Shown here: positions 25,193 through 34,006 of the stretch, piece after piece
How positions within the stretch are numbered: position 1 is the stretch's first letter
Layout: the number at the start of each line of letters is the position of its first letter
DNA from: Streptomyces sp. NBC_01463
GTDB taxonomy: Bacteria; Actinomycetota; Actinomycetes; Streptomycetales; Streptomycetaceae
Direction: 5' to 3'
DNA length: 64,000 nucleotides
Assembly: GCA_036227345.1 (NCBI GenBank)
Contig: CP109468.1
Location: forward strand, 5,084,001-5,148,000
The notes under the pieces: generated by a model
The model's input: only the letters and a program-made list of their open reading frames with translations
Database searches by the model: none
What the model was told of the DNA's origin: nothing
Made by a program: the position numbers and the translations under genes

Positions 25193-25723
25193 TCAGCGGC
25201 CCGGGTGCAGTTCCAGGCGCCAGTCGTTGGTCAGCAGGGGATGTCCCGGCGGGTACTCGATCTCGCACTCACCGATCAGGGTGAAGCCCGCCCTGCGGCA
25301 CACCCCGTTCGACGGGGCGTTCGCCACGGACGGGTAGGCGTGCAGGTAGCGGTGCCGGTGCTCGGCGCGGGCCTGCTCCACCACGGCCGCCGTCGCCGCC
25401 GACGCGATGCCGCGGCCCTGGAACTCCGCGAGGACCGCCCACCCCGTCTCATACACCTCCTGGCCCTGCCAGGTGCGCTCCCAGAAGCCGATGGTGCCCA
25501 CGGCCTCGGCCTCGCCGGGCAGGGCGATGCGGAACATCCTGCCCCGGCCCGTCCGGTCCGCGCTCAGCGCCACATAGCGGCCATGGCGCCCTATGAGCTG
25601 CTCCTCGGACTCGGGGCCGCCGAGGTGGTCCATCAGCTCCGGTGCGTTGGCCCGGCGGAGGAGCTCCAGGTCGCCCTCCGACCAGGGCTCGATCCGTACG
25701 GATGATGCTGTGGTGCGCTCCAT
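25193..25723 (-). CDS. GNAT-family N-acetyltransferase
   Basis: The 176-residue protein has the GNAT acetyl-CoA core: VYETGWAVLAEFQGRGIASA (motif A, Q/RxxGxG/A) and the later APSNGVCRRAGFTLIGECE (motif B). It is of the RimJ/RimL-like group that acetylates protein N-termini or small amines, but the substrate is not predictable. It is downstream of an AraC-type regulator gene on the same strand (58-base gap), so the two may be co-transcribed. Confidence 0.85.
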   Translation of the reverse strand: MERTTASSVRIEPWSEGDLELLRRANAPELMDHLGGPESEEQLIGRHGRYVALSADRTGRGRMFRIALPGEAEAVGTIGFWERTWQGQEVYETGWAVLAEFQGRGIASAATAAVVEQARAEHRHRYLHAYPSVANAPSNGVCRRAGFTLIGECEIEYPPGHPLLTNDWRLELHPGR

Positions 25724-25781
25724 TCCAGAACTGTAGGACGCGCCGCCGACACCCGGCGGGCCGTTCGTCCGCCCGGCCGGG

Positions 25782-26603
25782 TCAGCGGGCGCTGAGCAGC
25801 GTCGGAGGTACGCCCACCGTGGCCGTGAAGTCCCTGACCAGGTGGGCCTGGTCGCTGTAGCCGAGGTCCGCGGCGAGACCCGCCCAGTCCACCTCCGGGT
25901 CCGATTCGGCGCGTTCCAGGGCCTCGTGGATGCGGTAGCGGAGGATGACCCACTTGGGGCCGACGCCCACGTACGTGGCGAAGAGCCGTTGCAGCGACCG
26001 CGTCGACAGGCCTTCGGCGTGCGCCAGGTCGTCGACGCGGCGGACGGTGCGGTCGGTGCGCACCAGGTCGACGAGGGCCATCGCCCGGTCGGCCTGCGGA
26101 TCAGGCTCGGGGCCGAGCGCCAGCAGGTAGGCGTCGAGCGCCGCGACCCGGGCGTCCTCCTGCTCCGGATCCAGTACGGCCGACGGCGGGGCGGGCGGCT
26201 CGAACACCTCGGGCGCGGGGACCCGGCGTCCGGTCCACTCCGACACCGGCCGGTCCGGCGCGAAGGGCCGGAAGCCACCGGGCCTGAACTGCACACCGCA
26301 GACGCGCCCCCGCCCCTCCAGCTTCTGCGTGAAGAGCTCCAGCCCGATGCCCGAGACCTCCGCGAACCCGCCCTCCTCGTCGCCGCAGCCGGCGTACCGC
26401 TCGAAGACCAGGTTGACGCTGGGGTGCGGGACCAGATGGGAGGCGTACGGCTCGGGCAGGTCCCAGTCGATCAGCCAGTAGTGCTCCAGGTACGGGCGCA
26501 GCTCGGGGGCCGGCTCGCGGCGCCGGAAGCGCACGTGCGTGAACAGCTCGGTGGCGTCGACGATGCCGCGGGTGTCGCGACGGGGACTTCGGGGGCCGGA
26601 CAT
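25782..26603 (-). CDS. AraC-family transcriptional regulator
   Basis: The 273-residue protein has an N-terminal sensor of the DUF6597 kind (ELRPYLEHYWLIDWDLPEPY, PHPSVNLVFE) and a C-terminal AraC double helix-turn-helix (DDLAHAEGLSTRSLQRLFAT ... VGPKWVILRYRIHEALERA ... DLGYSDQAHLVRDFTATVG). It probably controls itself or the following acetyltransferase. The effector is unknown. It is divergent from the TIGR03086-like gene with an 89-base spacer. Confidence 0.9.
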   Translation of the reverse strand: MSGPRSPRRDTRGIVDATELFTHVRFRRREPAPELRPYLEHYWLIDWDLPEPYASHLVPHPSVNLVFERYAGCGDEEGGFAEVSGIGLELFTQKLEGRGRVCGVQFRPGGFRPFAPDRPVSEWTGRRVPAPEVFEPPAPPSAVLDPEQEDARVAALDAYLLALGPEPDPQADRAMALVDLVRTDRTVRRVDDLAHAEGLSTRSLQRLFATYVGVGPKWVILRYRIHEALERAESDPEVDWAGLAADLGYSDQAHLVRDFTATVGVPPTLLSAR

Positions 26604-26692
26604 GACTGCCGATCCTAGATCGCGTCCGCGGCCGTGTCCCGGTTGTCGCGTTTCTTCAAGACCCGGAGGCCCGTCCGATGCATGGTCGGGTC

Positions 26693-27265
26693 ATGAAGAA
26701 GATCAGTGAACTCCTGGATGCGGCGGCGGGCAGTGCGCTGCCCGTGATCCGCGGCATCGACGACAGCCGGCTGGACGACCCCACTCCGTGTGCGGAGTAC
26801 GACGTCCGTGCCCTGGCCGGTCACCTCGTCCAGGTGGTCGTCAACTTCACCGCGCTCGGGGCCCGGCACGACACGGAGTCCGGTGCGGTCGCGGACGCGG
26901 TCACCGGCGACTGGCGGGAGCGCTTCGGCGAGAAGACGGACGCGCTGGTCGCGGCGTGGGCCGCGCCGGGCGCGGAGGAGGGGACCGCGGGCGCCAGGGG
27001 GTTCCCGGCCCGGACGGTCGGGCACATGGTGCTCGGCGACCTGACCGTGCACGCGTGGGACCTGGCCCGGGCCACCGGCCAGGACTTCGAGCCGGAGGCC
27101 GCGGTGGTGGACGAGCTCGGTCCCGCCCTGGAGGGGATGGCTCCGAAGGCGCGGGAGGCGAAGGTGTTCGGCGAGCCCTTCCCTGTACGGGACGGGGCTA
27201 GCCCCTTCGCGCGGGTGCTGGCGCTGACCGGTCGGGACCCTGACTGGCAGCCGCCCCGGGCGTGA
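26693..27265 (+). CDS. TIGR03086/mycothiol-dependent maleylpyruvate-isomerase-like protein
   Basis: The 190-residue protein belongs to the DinB/MDMPI-N superfamily: the N-terminal ELLDAAAGSALPVIRGI, then TPCAEYDVRALAGHLVQVV with a metal-ligand His, and later VLGDLTVHAWDLARATG (second His). Members bind a divalent metal and some use mycothiol as a cofactor for isomerisation or detoxification in actinobacteria. The ATG at 26693 (MKKISELL) is preferred over 26678. Its 3' end overlaps the minus-strand gene at 27198 by 68 bases, an antisense overlap. Confidence 0.85.
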   Translation: MKKISELLDAAAGSALPVIRGIDDSRLDDPTPCAEYDVRALAGHLVQVVVNFTALGARHDTESGAVADAVTGDWRERFGEKTDALVAAWAAPGAEEGTAGARGFPARTVGHMVLGDLTVHAWDLARATGQDFEPEAAVVDELGPALEGMAPKAREAKVFGEPFPVRDGASPFARVLALTGRDPDWQPPRA

Positions 27266-27515
27266 CGCCGGTGGCCGGAATGTGTGTGTCCGTCGCCGTC
27301 GGGCCGTCGTAGAGCGTGCCGAGGGTTTCGTAGGCGCCGTCCACGATCCTCTCGGCGTCCACCAGCATCGCGCGCTCGGCCAGCCGGGCCGCCTGATGGG
27401 TGTACGGGGACGGCGGCGCGGGGTGCCGTCGCCGCCACCAGCTCTCGCATGCCGCGTAGATGCCGCTGGCGAAGACCAGCACAGGAATGGACAGAGCCAG
27501 CAGAGTGTCGCCCAT
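27198..27515 (-). CDS. Small protein with N-terminal membrane anchor, unknown function
   Basis: The 105-residue protein has one N-terminal hydrophobic span (LLALSIPVLVFASGIYAACE) followed by a basic stretch WWRRRHP and a polar helical tail (AARLAERAMLVDAERIVDGA). No family is recognised. The final ~22 codons overlap the convergent TIGR03086-like gene. A Shine-Dalgarno-like AGGAGG is present upstream on the minus strand. Confidence 0.55.
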   Translation of the reverse strand: MGDTLLALSIPVLVFASGIYAACESWWRRRHPAPPSPYTHQAARLAERAMLVDAERIVDGAYETLGTLYDGPTATDTHIPATGVTPGAAASQGPDRSAPAPARRG

Positions 27516-27613
27516 GGCAGGCCTCCTTCAGTGTCGATGCCTCCTGCATCGGCAGGATCGGCAGGTCAGCTGAAGATCATTCTTCGGCCAATGAATGGCC
27601 GGATATGAATGGC

Positions 27614-27629
27614 CGAAGGGCGCCCTTCG
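27614..27629. repeat. Perfect 16-bp palindrome in the 170-base gap
   Basis: CGAAGGGC followed by GCCCTTCG forms an uninterrupted 16-bp palindrome, flanked by GGCC-rich sequence. It could be a terminator for the minus-strand gene at 27686 or a regulatory site. Confidence 0.45.
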
Positions 27630-27685
27630 TGCAGGTGGGCGCCCTGGGTGACGTGTTCTGGGCCGTGTGTTCGGCGGAGGGCCGA

Positions 27686-27961
27686 TCAGCGGCGTGTGCG
27701 TTCGGCGGGAGCCTGTTCCCACGGCGACGGACACGGGTGCGGATACCGCGACGGGGACGGCGGCAGCGACGGCGACGGCAGCAGTGACGCGGGTGACGAC
27801 GGGGGCGGGGGCGACTGCGTCTCCGGGCTTGCCGCGGAGATGTCGGCGTCGCTCTCCAGGCACCAGTGTCCCTGTGGGACCGGGATCTGTGCGCCCGGGA
27901 GGTCGGGCGTCTCGAAGAGCGGGGGAAGGTCTCGGCTGAGCAGCTGCCGGGTTGGTGCCAT
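27686..27961 (-). CDS. Proline-rich small protein of unknown function
   Basis: A 91-residue frame starts at ATG 27961 with AGGTGA five bases upstream. The first ~40 residues look conserved-protein-like (LLSRDLPPLFETPDLPGAQ then VPQGHWCLES). The rest is a low-complexity Pro/Ser tail (SPPPPSSPASLLPSPSLPPS) that may be genuine or the product of repetitive DNA. The frame continues upstream to 28294, but that part is Arg/Gly/Pro-rich without a ribosome site. I do not recognise the protein. A peptide precursor is conceivable, but no modifying enzymes are nearby. Confidence 0.4.
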   Translation of the reverse strand: MAPTRQLLSRDLPPLFETPDLPGAQIPVPQGHWCLESDADISAASPETQSPPPPSSPASLLPSPSLPPSPSRYPHPCPSPWEQAPAERTRR

Positions 27962-28146
27962 GGTTCTCACCTGGTGGGCGGGGAGTGACCGTCGTGGCGG
28001 TTGTGCCGCCGCGGGATTGCGTCGGCTTACATGAGTGGTTCGGTGCGAACGCCCTGCCGGATTGGTCGGCGGAGCCGCACGGGCCTCGTGCGGGCCTCGC
28101 GTGGAACCGGTGCCGCCCCCCGCGGGCGCGCCCGGCCGGCCCGGTG

Positions 28147-28168
28147 CGGTACGGGCCCGGCCCGTACC
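28147..28168. terminator. Probable terminator of the 28194 gene
   Basis: GGTACGGG and CCCGTACC pair around a five-base loop, 26 bases beyond the stop of the minus-strand gene. Confidence 0.55.
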
Positions 28169-28193
28169 GGAGCGGGAAGAACCAGGGGCGGGG

Positions 28194-28631
28194 TCAGGGC
28201 CAGACCAGGCAGTACGCCTGGTGCCCCGCGTCGTGCAGGCGGTGGCTGAAGTCCTGCCACTCGTGCAGCAGTTGGTAGACGTTGAACGCGTCACGCGGGC
28301 CGCCGCGGTCCGGGACCGTCGACCAGATGAAGGCGGCCGCGCCCACGGACTCCTCGCCCACGCCGCGCAGCGGGTCCACGACCGTCATGGGGAGCTTGAC
28401 CACCGCGTAGTCGGGGTGCAGGACGACCAGCTCCAGCGGCGGGACCTTGTGCAGGGGTATGCCCTGTATGCCGGTGAGGACCATCGCGGCCACCGTCTCC
28501 GGCTTGATCTTGGTGAACATGCCGCCCATGCCGAGCTCGTCGCCGCCGAGCTCCTCCGGGCGCATGGAAATGGGCACGCGTGCGGCAGTGGCGCCGTCGG
28601 GTGCCCCGAAATACTTGTAGGTCACCCCCAC
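28194..28631 (-). CDS. Conserved hypothetical protein upstream of hemL
   Basis: The 145-residue soluble protein (VGVTYKYFGAPDG ... HDAGHQAYCLVWP) has no recognised domain. It looks compact and well conserved: strands rich in Val/Leu alternate with VPPLELVVLHPDYAVVKLP, and it ends with a helical LLHEWQDFSHRL. I chose the GTG at 28631, ten bases after GGAG; a GTG at 28625 is also possible. It is transcribed divergently from hemL across a 279-base spacer that contains no other gene I can support. Confidence 0.75.
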   Translation of the reverse strand: MGVTYKYFGAPDGATAARVPISMRPEELGGDELGMGGMFTKIKPETVAAMVLTGIQGIPLHKVPPLELVVLHPDYAVVKLPMTVVDPLRGVGEESVGAAAFIWSTVPDRGGPRDAFNVYQLLHEWQDFSHRLHDAGHQAYCLVWP

Positions 28632-28910
28632 CCGGCCACCACTCCTGCTTCCGGCTCCGACCTGCGCACCGCCGGCCTGTATGCCCTGCTTGCGCTCAGC
28701 CTCGCGCCGGTGCCGACCTCGCCGGGCAGGCTCGGGCCCCAGGTCGTCGGTCCCTTCGCCCACTCCGCCACCGCGATGCATATCTCATCCACCCGACTAC
28801 TAACTAGGAGACACAGCCCCCGCCGCGCAACCCGATCATCGTGTCAGTGACCTCCCCCGCGAACGTGCGGTGAAACACCTGTCCGCAAGTCCGTCCGCGG
28901 CTCTGACACC

Positions 28911-30227
28911 ATGGCATGTGTGAGCTTTCCCTATGACGCCCCAGTTTCGCAGACGCTTTTCGACCGCGCGTCCCTCGTGACGCCCGGTGGCGTGAACTCT
29001 CCGGTACGTGCCTTCCGGGCCGTGGGCGGTACGCCCCGCTTCATGGTGTCCGGCACCGGTCCGTACCTCACTGATGCCGACGGTCGTGAGTATGTCGACC
29101 TCGTGTGCTCGTGGGGGCCGATGATTCTCGGCCATTCCCACCCCGAAGTGATCGCCGCCGTCCAGGAGGCCGTCGCCCGCGGCACCTCGTTCGGTACGCC
29201 CGGTGAGGGCGAGGTCGCGCTCGCCGAGGAGATCGTGGCCCGGGTCGGACCCGTGGAGCAGGTACGGCTGGTGTCGTCCGGCACCGAGGCGACCATGTCC
29301 GCGATCCGCCTCGCCCGCGGTTTCACCGGCCGCGCGAAGATCGTGAAGTTCGCCGGCTGCTACCACGGTCACGTCGACGCGCTGCTCGCCGCCGCCGGGT
29401 CCGGGGTGGCGACCTTCGGTCTGCCGGACACGCCGGGGGTCACCGGCGCCCAGGCCGGCGACACGATCGTGCTGCCCTACAACGACCTGGAGGCCGTACG
29501 GGCCGCCTTCGCCGCGCAGCCCGGCGAGATCGCCTGTGTGATCACCGAGGCGTCGCCGGGCAACATGGGCGTCGTGCCGCCGCTGGACGGTTTCAACGCG
29601 GGGCTCAAGGCGCTCTGCGCCGCCAACGGCGCGCTGTACATCTCCGACGAGGTCATGACCGGGTTCCGTACGTCGAAGGCCGGCTGGTTCGGCGTCGACG
29701 GGGTGGTGCCCGACCTGATGACGTTCGGCAAGGTCATGGGCGGCGGCTTCCCGGCCGCGGCGTTCGGCGGGCGCGCCGACGTGATGGCGTACCTGGCCCC
29801 GGCCGGCCCGGTCTACCAGGCGGGCACGCTGTCCGGTAACCCGGTCGCCACCGCCGCCGGACTCGCCCAGCTGCGCCTGCTCGACGACGCCGCGTACGCG
29901 AAGGTCGACGCGGTCTCCGCGGAGATCCGCGGGCTGGTGAGCCAGGCCCTGGACAAGGAGGGCGTCGCCCACACCGTGCAGGCGGCGAGCAACATGTTCT
30001 CCGTGTTCTTCACGGACCGGCCCGTCCGCAACTACGACGACGCCAAGCAGCAGGAGTCCTTCCGCTTCACCCCGTTCTTCCACTCGCTGCTGGCGCAGGG
30101 CGTCTACCTCCCGCCGTCCGCTTTCGAGTCGTGGTTCGTCTCCACGGCCCACGACACCCGGGCCGTCGAGCGGATCGCCGCCGCGCTGCCCGCCGCAGCC
30201 CGCGCCGCATCGGAGGCCACCGCATGA
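28911..30227 (+). CDS. hemL: Glutamate-1-semialdehyde 2,1-aminomutase
   Basis: The 438-residue PLP enzyme converts glutamate-1-semialdehyde to 5-aminolevulinate, the substrate of hemB at the start of this window. Class III aminotransferase features are clear: [12 protein letters not shown] at the N-terminus, [16 protein letters not shown], and the PLP-binding Lys274 in TFGKVMGGG. Length is normal. The start could be ATG 28911 or GTG 28920, neither with a strong ribosome site. A histidine phosphatase gene overlaps its stop (ATGA), making a short operon. Confidence 0.96.
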   Translation: MACVSFPYDAPVSQTLFDRASLVTPGGVNSPVRAFRAVGGTPRFMVSGTGPYLTDADGREYVDLVCSWGPMILGHSHPEVIAAVQEAVARGTSFGTPGEGEVALAEEIVARVGPVEQVRLVSSGTEATMSAIRLARGFTGRAKIVKFAGCYHGHVDALLAAAGSGVATFGLPDTPGVTGAQAGDTIVLPYNDLEAVRAAFAAQPGEIACVITEASPGNMGVVPPLDGFNAGLKALCAANGALYISDEVMTGFRTSKAGWFGVDGVVPDLMTFGKVMGGGFPAAAFGGRADVMAYLAPAGPVYQAGTLSGNPVATAAGLAQLRLLDDAAYAKVDAVSAEIRGLVSQALDKEGVAHTVQAASNMFSVFFTDRPVRNYDDAKQQESFRFTPFFHSLLAQGVYLPPSAFESWFVSTAHDTRAVERIAAALPAAARAASEATA

Positions 30228-30925
30228 GCGAGACCAGCAGCGACACCGGACGCAAGGACATCACCGTCGTCCACCTGATGCGCCACGGAGAGGTGCACAA
30301 CCCGGAGGGCGTGCTGTACGGGCGCCGCCCCGGCTACCACCTCTCCGAGCTCGGCCGGCAGATGGCCGACCGGGTGGCCGAGCACCTGGAGAAGCGCGAC
30401 ATCACGCATGTCGTCGCCTCCCCGCTGGAGCGGGCCCAGGAGACGGCCACGCCGGTCGCCAAGGCGCACGGGCTGGACCTCGCGACCGACGCGCGGCTGA
30501 TCGAGGCCGCCAACGTCTTCGAGGGCAAGACCTTCGGTGTCGGTGACGGGGCGCTGCGCAAGCCGGACAACTGGAAGCACCTCACCAATCCGTTCCGGCC
30601 GTCGTGGGGTGAGCCGTACATCGAGCAGGTCGTCCGCATGATGGGCGCCCTGGACGCGGCGCGGGACGCGGCCCGCGGTCACGAGGCGGTGTGCGTCAGC
30701 CACCAGCTGCCGATCTGGATCGTGCGGAGCTTCGTGGAGCGGCGGCGGCTGTGGCACGACCCGCGCAAGCGGCAGTGCACGCTGGCCTCGCTGACCAGCT
30801 TCACGTACCAGGGCGACAAGATCGTGTCCGTCGGGTACTCGGAGCCGGCGCGGGATCTGGTGCCGGCGCATCTGCTGGCGGGGGCGAAGCCGGTGAAGGG
30901 GGCGTCCAAGGGGTTCGGCGCGTAG
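30224..30925 (+). CDS. Histidine phosphatase (phosphoglycerate-mutase-like)
   Basis: The 233-residue protein has the catalytic LMRHGE (His21) and the second catalytic His160 in [10 protein letters not shown], with Arg/Glu residues of the branch 1 histidine phosphatase family. Substrate is unknown; such proteins next to hemL are usually annotated as phosphoglycerate mutase family. Its ATG overlaps the hemL stop by four bases, so translation is coupled. It is probably the last gene of the operon. Confidence 0.9.
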   Translation: MSETSSDTGRKDITVVHLMRHGEVHNPEGVLYGRRPGYHLSELGRQMADRVAEHLEKRDITHVVASPLERAQETATPVAKAHGLDLATDARLIEAANVFEGKTFGVGDGALRKPDNWKHLTNPFRPSWGEPYIEQVVRMMGALDAARDAARGHEAVCVSHQLPIWIVRSFVERRRLWHDPRKRQCTLASLTSFTYQGDKIVSVGYSEPARDLVPAHLLAGAKPVKGASKGFGA

Positions 30926-30941
30926 CCGGCCCCTGGGCCGG
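30926..30941 (+). terminator. Hairpin after the hemL operon
   Basis: CCGGCCC and GGGCCGG with a two-base loop start immediately after the stop codon. The remaining 366 bases to 31308 contain a second hairpin at 31021-31048 and otherwise nothing gene-like; AT-rich sequence near 31190-31240 probably holds the next promoter. Confidence 0.5.
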
Positions 30942-31020
30942 GGGTCTTCGGATTCGGGTCCGCCCCGGGGTGGCCGGTGGTGGGCCCGGGTGCGACCCGG
31001 TGGGCGTTTTGTCCTCAATC

Positions 31021-31048
31021 TCCCCCATGACCTCACGGGCATGGGGGA
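31021..31048. repeat. Inverted repeat TCCCCCATG...CATGGGGGA
   Basis: Nine-base arms (31021-31029 and 31040-31048) surround a ten-base loop in the long gap before the deacetylase gene. This resembles the dispersed CTCAATC...GGGGGA intergenic elements common in Streptomyces and may terminate transcription. Confidence 0.45.
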
Positions 31049-31307
31049 CCCCTCGACGGGCTTTATCTGGGTGTTCCCGGACCGTTCCTGATCGTTTGTG
31101 ACCCAACCGGGCGGAATTATGCCGTTCGGGGTTTCGGCGTGCCGTTTTTGCGGGGGTTTTGTGGTCGGTCTTGTGTTCGGTCATGGCCAGGGTCTGGTTC
31201 CGTAAAGAATTGTGTGCTAATTCGGGGAACCCTCGTGTTGCTTCACCCATCTAAGCCTTTGGCAGTTTGTATGGACTTGAGGCAAAACGACCGCAGATGG
31301 GAACGGC

Positions 31308-32558
31308 ATGCGCGACATCAGCCGAAGGGGTTTGATCGGAGCCGGACTTGGGGCCGCGGCCGCCATCGGGGTGGCGGGCTGCAGTACGTCCGGCTCGTCC
31401 GATACGGGCCGGTCCGGGCCCGCCAAGGGGGAGAAGGGTGCCGACGGCGCGGTCAAGGGCAAACCCGCGAAGAAGGACGTCCGCTCCATCGGGGACGGTT
31501 CCACCGCCGACACCGGGAAGCAGCCGCACCAGCCGTCCGCGCCCGTGCCGCTCGAACCCGGCCAGAAGCCGCCGCAGTTCGTGATCTTTTCCTGGGACGG
31601 TGCCGGCGAGGTCGGCAACGGACTCTTCCCGCGCTTTCTGGAACTCGCCAAGGAACACGACGCGGCGATGACCTTCTTCCTCTCCGGGCTCTATCTGCTG
31701 CCCGAATCGAAGAAAACCCTCTACCGCCCGCCCAACAACCCCATCGGCGCCTCCGACATCGGTTATCTCACCGACGGTCACATCAAGGAGACGCTCAAGA
31801 ACGTGCGCCAGGCCTGGCTCGACGGCCATGAGATCGGCACGCACTTCAACGGGCATTTCTGCGGCGGCTCCGGATCGGTGGGCAACTGGTCGGCCTCCCA
31901 GTGGCAGAGCGAAATCGATCAGTCGGTCTCCTTCGTCACCGAATGGCGCACCAACACCGGCTGGACCGACCTCGACCCGCTGCCTTTCGATTACCGCAAG
32001 GAACTCATCGGCGGCCGCACCCCCTGTCTGCTCGGACAGGACAATCTGCTGCCGACCGCGAAGAAGCTCGGCTGGCGCTACGACGCCAGTTCGCCCGGCG
32101 GCACCCAGGTGTGGCCGACCAAGCGGATGGACGTCTGGGACCTGCCCCTCCAGGGCATCCCGTTCCCCGGGCACACCTTCGAGGTGCTCTCGATGGACTA
32201 CAACATCCTGGCCAACCAGTCGCAGAATTCGACCAAGGGAATGCCCTCCCGGTATCCGGGCTGGCGCGATCAGGCGACCCAGTCGTACATCAACGGTTTC
32301 CAGCGCGCGTACGAGACGAACCGTGCGCCGTTCTACATCGGAAACCACTTCGAGGAGTGGAACGGCGGCATCTATATGGATGCCGTCGAGGACGTGCTCA
32401 AGCACATCGCGGGGAAGCCCGATGTGCGCCTCGTCTCCTTCCGGCAGTTCGTCGACTGGCTCGACGTCCAGGACCCGGCGGTCCTTGCCAAGCTCCGTAC
32501 GCTGGAGGTCGGTCAGGCACCCGACGGTGGCTGGAACACCTTCTTTAAACAGGCCTGA
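31308..32558 (+). CDS. Tat-exported lipoprotein, polysaccharide-deacetylase-like
   Basis: The 416-residue protein starts with a twin-arginine signal (DISRRGLIGAGLG) ending in lipobox VAGC (Cys25), then a Lys/Gly/Asp-rich spacer. The catalytic domain opens with FVIFSWDGAGE (a NodB-like first motif, with Asp) and continues with MTFFLSGLYLL and EIGTHFNGHFCG, where His residues occupy the metal-site position. It resembles secreted NodB-fold proteins but differs from the canonical TFDD/HxxxH pattern, so deacetylase activity is uncertain. It precedes the cytochrome c maturation operon by about 67 bases and may be expressed from its own promoter. Confidence 0.75.
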   Translation: MRDISRRGLIGAGLGAAAAIGVAGCSTSGSSDTGRSGPAKGEKGADGAVKGKPAKKDVRSIGDGSTADTGKQPHQPSAPVPLEPGQKPPQFVIFSWDGAGEVGNGLFPRFLELAKEHDAAMTFFLSGLYLLPESKKTLYRPPNNPIGASDIGYLTDGHIKETLKNVRQAWLDGHEIGTHFNGHFCGGSGSVGNWSASQWQSEIDQSVSFVTEWRTNTGWTDLDPLPFDYRKELIGGRTPCLLGQDNLLPTAKKLGWRYDASSPGGTQVWPTKRMDVWDLPLQGIPFPGHTFEVLSMDYNILANQSQNSTKGMPSRYPGWRDQATQSYINGFQRAYETNRAPFYIGNHFEEWNGGIYMDAVEDVLKHIAGKPDVRLVSFRQFVDWLDVQDPAVLAKLRTLEVGQAPDGGWNTFFKQA

Positions 32559-32625
32559 CAACGGGCTTTACGGGCACCGAGGGGGGTGCCCAAGATCCCC
32601 GAAACCGCCATGCGAAACTTTTCAC

Positions 32626-33234
32626 ATGAGCTATGGCCGCGCATCCCGACGCCGCTTCACCCTGCTCGCCGCCCCCGCGGCGGCTGCCGCGCTCGCACTC
32701 ACGCTGACCGCGTGCAGCTCGGACAACAAGACCGGTGGTGGCGGCGACACGCACTTCGTCACGGGCAGTGGCGGAATCTCCACCGTGGCCAGGGGCGAGC
32801 GCGCCGCCGCTCCGAAGCTCGACGGCAAGTCCCTGGAGGGCAAGGCGCTGAACCTCGCCGACTACAAGGGCAAGGTCGTCGTCCTGAACGCCTGGGGCTC
32901 GTGGTGCGGCCCCTGCCGCGCGGAGGCGAAGCACTTCGCCGAGGTCGCCGCGGACACCGAGGGCCAGGGCGTCCAGTTCCTCGGGATCAACACCCGGGAC
33001 CCGGAGCGGGCCCAGGCGGTCAGCTTCGAGCAGGACTTCGGGGTGACCTACCCCAGCTTCTACGACCCGACCGGGAAGCTCATGCTCCGCTTCCCCAAGG
33101 GCACGCTCCGCCCGCAGACCATTCCGTCGACCGTCGTCATCGACCGGGACGGCAAGATCGCCGCCCGCTCCCTGGCCGCGCTCGACGCCACCAAGCTGCG
33201 CAAGATGATCGACCCGCTGATCGCGGAGAAGTGA
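32626..33234 (+). CDS. TlpA/ResA-like thiol-disulphide oxidoreductase lipoprotein
   Basis: The 202-residue protein has an n-region RASRRRF, a hydrophobic segment and lipobox LTAC (Cys30). A thioredoxin fold follows with the active site WCGPC (Cys94, Cys97) in NAWGSWCGPCRAEAKH, and the cis-proline region RPQTIPSTVVID. ResA-type proteins keep apocytochrome c haem-binding cysteines reduced in system II maturation, taking electrons from CcdA. The next gene is ccdA-like, four bases on, followed by resB and ccsB, so the role is well supported. Confidence 0.93.
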   Translation: MSYGRASRRRFTLLAAPAAAAALALTLTACSSDNKTGGGGDTHFVTGSGGISTVARGERAAAPKLDGKSLEGKALNLADYKGKVVVLNAWGSWCGPCRAEAKHFAEVAADTEGQGVQFLGINTRDPERAQAVSFEQDFGVTYPSFYDPTGKLMLRFPKGTLRPQTIPSTVVIDRDGKIAARSLAALDATKLRKMIDPLIAEK

Positions 33235-33238
33235 TCAG

Positions 33239-34000
33239 GTGATCACCCTCGCCGCCGCCACGCAGAACGAGACGGTCCTGAGCGGAGCCCTGCTGGTCGC
33301 CCTGCCCATCGCCCTGCTCGGCGGGCTCGTCTCCTTCTTCTCGCCCTGCGTCCTGCCGCTCGTCCCCGGCTACCTCAGTTACGTCACCGGGGTCAGCGGC
33401 GCCGACCTGGCCGACGCCCGGCGGGGCCGCATGGTCGCGGGAGCCTCGCTGTTCGTGGCCGGCTTCACCGCCGTGTTCGTCTCCGGCGGTGCGCTCTTCG
33501 GCTACTTCGGCGACACGCTCCAGGAGAACAGCGGACCGCTCACCAAGGTCCTCGGCGTGCTGATGATCCTCATGGGCGTCTTCTTCATGGGCCTGATGCC
33601 GTGGATGACCCAGCGCGAGTTCCGCATCCACAAGAAGCCGGTGACCGGCCTGGTGGGCGCCCCGCTGCTCGGCGCGCTCTTCGGGATCGGCTGGACGCCG
33701 TGCCTCGGGCCGACGCTGAGCTCGGTGAGCATCCTGGCGATGGACCAGGGCACCGCCGGACGCGGGGCGATACTGACCGTCGCGTACTGCATCGGCCTCG
33801 GTCTGCCCTTCGTCCTCGCCGCCGTCGCCTTCCGCAAGGCACTCGGCGCGTTCGGCTGGGTCAAGCGCCACTACGCCTGGGTCATGCGCATCGGCGGCGG
33901 CATGATGATCGTGACCGGGCTGCTCCTGCTGACCGGCGCGTGGGGCAGCATGATGCAGGAATTGCAGGGCTGGTCCAACGGCTTCACGGTGGGGATCTGA
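33239..34000 (+). CDS. ccdA: CcdA-type thiol-disulphide interchange membrane protein
   Basis: The 253-residue membrane protein has about six spans and the two redox cysteines of the CcdA/DsbD transmembrane domain: Cys37 in FFSPCVLPLVPGYLSYV and Cys155 in GWTPCLGPTLSS. It passes electrons from cytoplasmic thioredoxin to the exported TlpA-like protein encoded just upstream. GTG at 33239 lies four bases after the upstream stop. It is the second gene of the four-gene cytochrome c maturation operon. Confidence 0.94.
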   Translation: MITLAAATQNETVLSGALLVALPIALLGGLVSFFSPCVLPLVPGYLSYVTGVSGADLADARRGRMVAGASLFVAGFTAVFVSGGALFGYFGDTLQENSGPLTKVLGVLMILMGVFFMGLMPWMTQREFRIHKKPVTGLVGAPLLGALFGIGWTPCLGPTLSSVSILAMDQGTAGRGAILTVAYCIGLGLPFVLAAVAFRKALGAFGWVKRHYAWVMRIGGGMMIVTGLLLLTGAWGSMMQELQGWSNGFTVGI

Positions 34001-34006
34001 GTTCCG

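Noticed and set aside
27962..28193. Possible small genes between 27962 and 28193
   Set aside because: Frames there are Arg/Gly/Pro-rich, lack ribosome sites and contain the terminator of the 28194 gene; nothing further is supported.
30926..31307. Possible riboswitch in the 382-base gap
   Set aside because: Only two simple hairpins are visible; no known riboswitch core motif was recognised by eye.
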